DNA of 7,219 bases, taken from NCBI GenBank assembly GCA_019751575.1, contig JAIENF010000101.1, forward strand, positions 1-7,219, written 5' to 3'. The stretch comes from Burkholderiales bacterium. Its GTDB lineage: Bacteria > Pseudomonadota > Gammaproteobacteria > Burkholderiales > CAIKXV01. Positions 5,141 through 7,219 of this stretch are shown piece after piece (position 1 is the first letter of the stretch; every line of letters starts with the position of its first letter). A program made the position numbers and the translations under genes. Under the pieces are notes generated by a model. The model was given only the letters and a program-made list of their open reading frames with translations. It was not told the DNA's origin and searched no databases.

Positions 5141-7156
5141 CTACGAGGGCGGGTCGGCGACCCGGCGCAGCTCGTCGATGGAGGTGATGCCCCGCGCGAC
5201 CAGCCTCAATCCGCAGGCCCAGATCGAGCGCCCGGGCGGCACGCCGGCTCGGGCGATCTCGCGCGCGGTCGCGCCGCGCTCGACGAGGTCGCGGACCTCG
5301 CGGTCGATGTCGAGCAGCTCATAGATGATTCGGCGTCCGCGGAATCCGCTCCAACCGCAGCGTGCACACCCGACTTCGCGCATCGGGGTCCACTCGGTGT
5401 CGGCGAGCCAGGCCGACCGGCGCCGCTCGGCCTGGGTGTCCTCGCTGGCATCGGGTGCGCGGCAGTCCGGGCACAGCACCTGGACCAGCCTCTGGGCCAG
5501 CACGCCGCGCAACGCCGCGGCGAGGTTCTCGGAACTGACGCCGATATGCCGCAGGCGGGTGATCGCCAGCGCAGCTTCGGTCACGTGCAGCGTCGTATAG
5601 ACAAGGTGGCCCGTGAAGGCGGCGGATATCACCCGGTTCGCGACATCGAGGTCCTCGCGGATCTCGCCCATGAGGATCACGTGCGGCGCCATGCGCAGGG
5701 CGGCATTGAGCATGATTCGCACGCCCTCGCCTTCCGGGACGTCCGCCGGAACCTCCATCTGATGCCACATGGAATGGCGGTACTCGATCGGCTTCTCGAT
5801 CGTGCGTATGGAACGCTCGATCGGATCGATCTTCTTCATCATCGCGTACAGCGAAGTCGTCTTCCCGGACCCGGTCGGCCCGCACACGACGACGAGGCCC
5901 GTGCTCGAGCGGCTGTAGTTCAGCAGCTGGCGCTCGACCTGTTCGTCGAAGCCCAGCGCATGGAAGTCGGCCTGGTCAGCCTGCCGGTCGAGGATCCGCA
6001 CGACGGCCTCGCGCTCTGCATGGCTGCGGCCCTGGGTCAGCTGCAGGCGGAAGCTGTAGCGGTCGGTGATGTCCGAGAACTCTTCCTTCAGGCCGCCGAT
6101 GATCCCGACATTGGCCTCCTGGGGTGCACGCGCAAGGGCATCGGCATTCGAGTTCTCGGACACCAGCTTGTTCAGCATCTTGTCGAACAGGTCTTCCTTT
6201 ACCGCTGCGAACAGATGACCTGCGCCGTTGACATGCAGCTTGATCTTGCCGACGCCGGCCAGCGTCTTGTGCAGGAAGATGTCGTTGGCGCCGAGGTAGC
6301 ACGCATGCCTGATGAGCCGTCCGTAGATCCACTCGACCTCGTTGCCGTCGGTGGCATCCGGGCCACGCGGCTGTCGCTGGCGTTCCTCCCACTGGCTCAC
6401 GGACTGGCGAAAGGCATGCTCGGTGCGCGCAAAATATCGGCGGAAGATGGTTTCGATGGTGCGCGGGGAGGCGATCACCACTTCGACCCGCTGCGCCTGC
6501 CATGAGGTCTGCGCCTCCAGGATCTTCTCCGGTTCGGCGACGGCCACCAGCAGCCGGCCGTCCATGCGGCCCGCCGGGACGTACCCGGCGAATGCCCCGA
6601 CCGTCACCGAATCTAGGTCGGACGGATCGATCCGCTCGACCCGGTCGTGCGAGAAGTACTGGCGGCCGTTCTCTTCGGCCAGCGCCTGCGCCATGGTTTC
6701 CGCGCTGATCAGGCCCAGGTCGAGCACCACCCGGGTGAGCGACGTACCCGTGGCGGCGGCGAACTGCAGGGCCGCCCGGATATGCGACTCCCGCACGCCG
6801 AGCTTGCGCAGGCGCTGGTCCATGCCCACCTGCGCGGTGACGAGCCACTCGGATTCGTTCAACGGCCGGCCGTCCCGCTGCCGGGCGAGCGCCGCTTCGA
6901 TGGCGTCGCCCGTGCAGTAGCCGAGCGCGACCAGCAGGTCGCCGAGCGGCGCATGCACACGGTCCTGCGCCTCGAGTGCTGCCTTGAGGGCCGCGCGCGT
7001 GATCGCGGCATCGGCGACCAGTACCTCGCCCAGCCGCGGTTGTCCATCCGCGCGATGGCCGGTCGGCCTGCCGGCCGGGTCGACCGGACCGGCACCCCCG
7101 GAATCGGCCGCGGCGAGCGCGTCCGATCCTGCGAACCAGCGTCCACGCAGGTCCAT
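5141..7156 (-). CDS. PilB/GspE/MshE-type pilus assembly ATPase with MshEN-like c-di-GMP domain
   Basis: 671 residues, longer than the usual 560-580 of PilB. It would power pilin polymerisation at the inner membrane. After a Gly/Pro-rich N-terminus, residues 41-64 and 70-93 form two 24-residue motifs separated by five residues, the layout of the c-di-GMP-binding MshEN domain (RLGEVLV at 41-47; LGDLLVALG at 71-79). A further T2SSE_N-like domain covers about 115-245. The catalytic part has Walker A GPTGSGKTT (426-434), Walker B ILMGEIR (494-500, Glu498), His box GHLVYTTLH (516-524) and a Cys4 zinc site (C562, C565, C597, C600). Oddities: the Asp box is TIEKPIEY with Lys for the usual Asp, and the DPD before Walker B reads APH. 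The ATG follows the previous stop by one base (TGA-A-ATG) with GGAGG five bases upstream, so it is probably translationally coupled. Confidence 0.93.
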   Translation of the reverse strand: MDLRGRWFAGSDALAAADSGGAGPVDPAGRPTGHRADGQPRLGEVLVADAAITRAALKAALEAQDRVHAPLGDLLVALGYCTGDAIEAALARQRDGRPLNESEWLVTAQVGMDQRLRKLGVRESHIRAALQFAAATGTSLTRVVLDLGLISAETMAQALAEENGRQYFSHDRVERIDPSDLDSVTVGAFAGYVPAGRMDGRLLVAVAEPEKILEAQTSWQAQRVEVVIASPRTIETIFRRYFARTEHAFRQSVSQWEERQRQPRGPDATDGNEVEWIYGRLIRHACYLGANDIFLHKTLAGVGKIKLHVNGAGHLFAAVKEDLFDKMLNKLVSENSNADALARAPQEANVGIIGGLKEEFSDITDRYSFRLQLTQGRSHAEREAVVRILDRQADQADFHALGFDEQVERQLLNYSRSSTGLVVVCGPTGSGKTTSLYAMMKKIDPIERSIRTIEKPIEYRHSMWHQMEVPADVPEGEGVRIMLNAALRMAPHVILMGEIREDLDVANRVISAAFTGHLVYTTLHVTEAALAITRLRHIGVSSENLAAALRGVLAQRLVQVLCPDCRAPDASEDTQAERRRSAWLADTEWTPMREVGCARCGWSGFRGRRIIYELLDIDREVRDLVERGATAREIARAGVPPGRSIWACGLRLVARGITSIDELRRVADPPS

Positions 7157-7157
7157 T

Positions 7158-7219
7158 TCAGCCTCCGAACACGGTCAGGGTCAACTCGAAACTGCGGTCG
7201 GTCGCGGTGAACCCGGTCA
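7158..7219 (-). CDS. C-terminal fragment of an upstream gene, product unidentified
   Basis: The last 19 codons plus stop read TGFTATDRSFELTLTVFGG. The frame is open to the window edge. Its stop lies one base before the ATPase start and the ATPase ribosome binding site is inside its final codons, so it is almost certainly a real upstream cistron of the same operon. The alternating hydrophobic pattern of the tail suggests a terminal beta-strand, as in PilO/GspM- or PilP-like assembly proteins, but this is too short to assign a family. Confidence 0.65.
   Translation of the reverse strand, partial: TGFTATDRSFELTLTVFGG
7162..7166 (-). promoter_or_regulatory. Shine-Dalgarno GGAGG for the assembly ATPase
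   Basis: GGAGG on the minus strand lies five bases before the ATG at 7154-7156, within the last Gly-Gly codons of the upstream gene. It supports the ATG and translational coupling through TGA-A-ATG. Confidence 0.7.

Noticed and set aside
5546..6505. A 319-codon open frame on the plus strand opposite the assembly ATPase
   Set aside because: It lies wholly within the ATPase catalytic domain on the opposite strand, with no family features or ribosome binding site; a shadow of a high-GC gene.
1..7219. CRISPR array, insertion sequence, tRNA or integration site
   Set aside because: No evenly spaced repeats with unique spacers, no terminal inverted repeats with a transposase, and no cloverleaf-like sequence were seen on either strand.

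Overview
The window is one strand-coherent, high-GC block (about two thirds G+C by eye). Every credible gene lies on the minus strand, so transcription runs from right to left. It is the core of a type IV pilus / type II secretion-like fibre machine, with genes packed tightly enough to look like one operon. GC content, codon use and protein family type suggest a proteobacterium, most likely a beta- or gammaproteobacterium. No rRNA or other taxonomic marker is present, so this is only a guess.

In order of transcription (right to left): the last 19 codons of an unidentified gene (7158-7219); a PilB/GspE/MshE-type assembly ATPase with an N-terminal MshEN-like domain (5141-7156); a 99-base spacer carrying a perfect 13-bp tandem duplication; a GspF/PilC-type inner-membrane platform protein (3857-5041); a spacer with a 16-bp perfect palindrome and a GC stem-loop; a class III prepilin, probably the major pilin (3202-3789); a non-canonical minor-pilin-like membrane protein (2390-3190); a PilT-type retraction ATPase (1231-2376); a large prepilin-like protein (236-1234); three 8-bp tandem units at that gene's stop codon; and the start of an exported small protein with a DUF1289-like Cys motif, cut by the left edge (1-176).

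How they would work together: the PilB-like ATPase, possibly gated by c-di-GMP, drives assembly of the pilin on the platform protein, and PilT drives disassembly. Two related minor-pilin-like proteins, encoded on either side of pilT, would form or prime the fibre tip. The two share an identically spaced core and a gap-free C-terminal alignment, so they look like diverged paralogues. No secretin, prepilin peptidase or PilMNOP set is visible; they would have to lie outside the window, the upstream fragment perhaps being an alignment-complex protein.

The most interesting points are the tandem 24-residue c-di-GMP-type motifs in the ATPase, combined with a charge-reversed Asp box; the paralogous minor-pilin pair flanking pilT, one lacking Glu+5; and the structured spacers before the platform and pilin genes. 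No mobile element, CRISPR array, tRNA or rRNA was seen.
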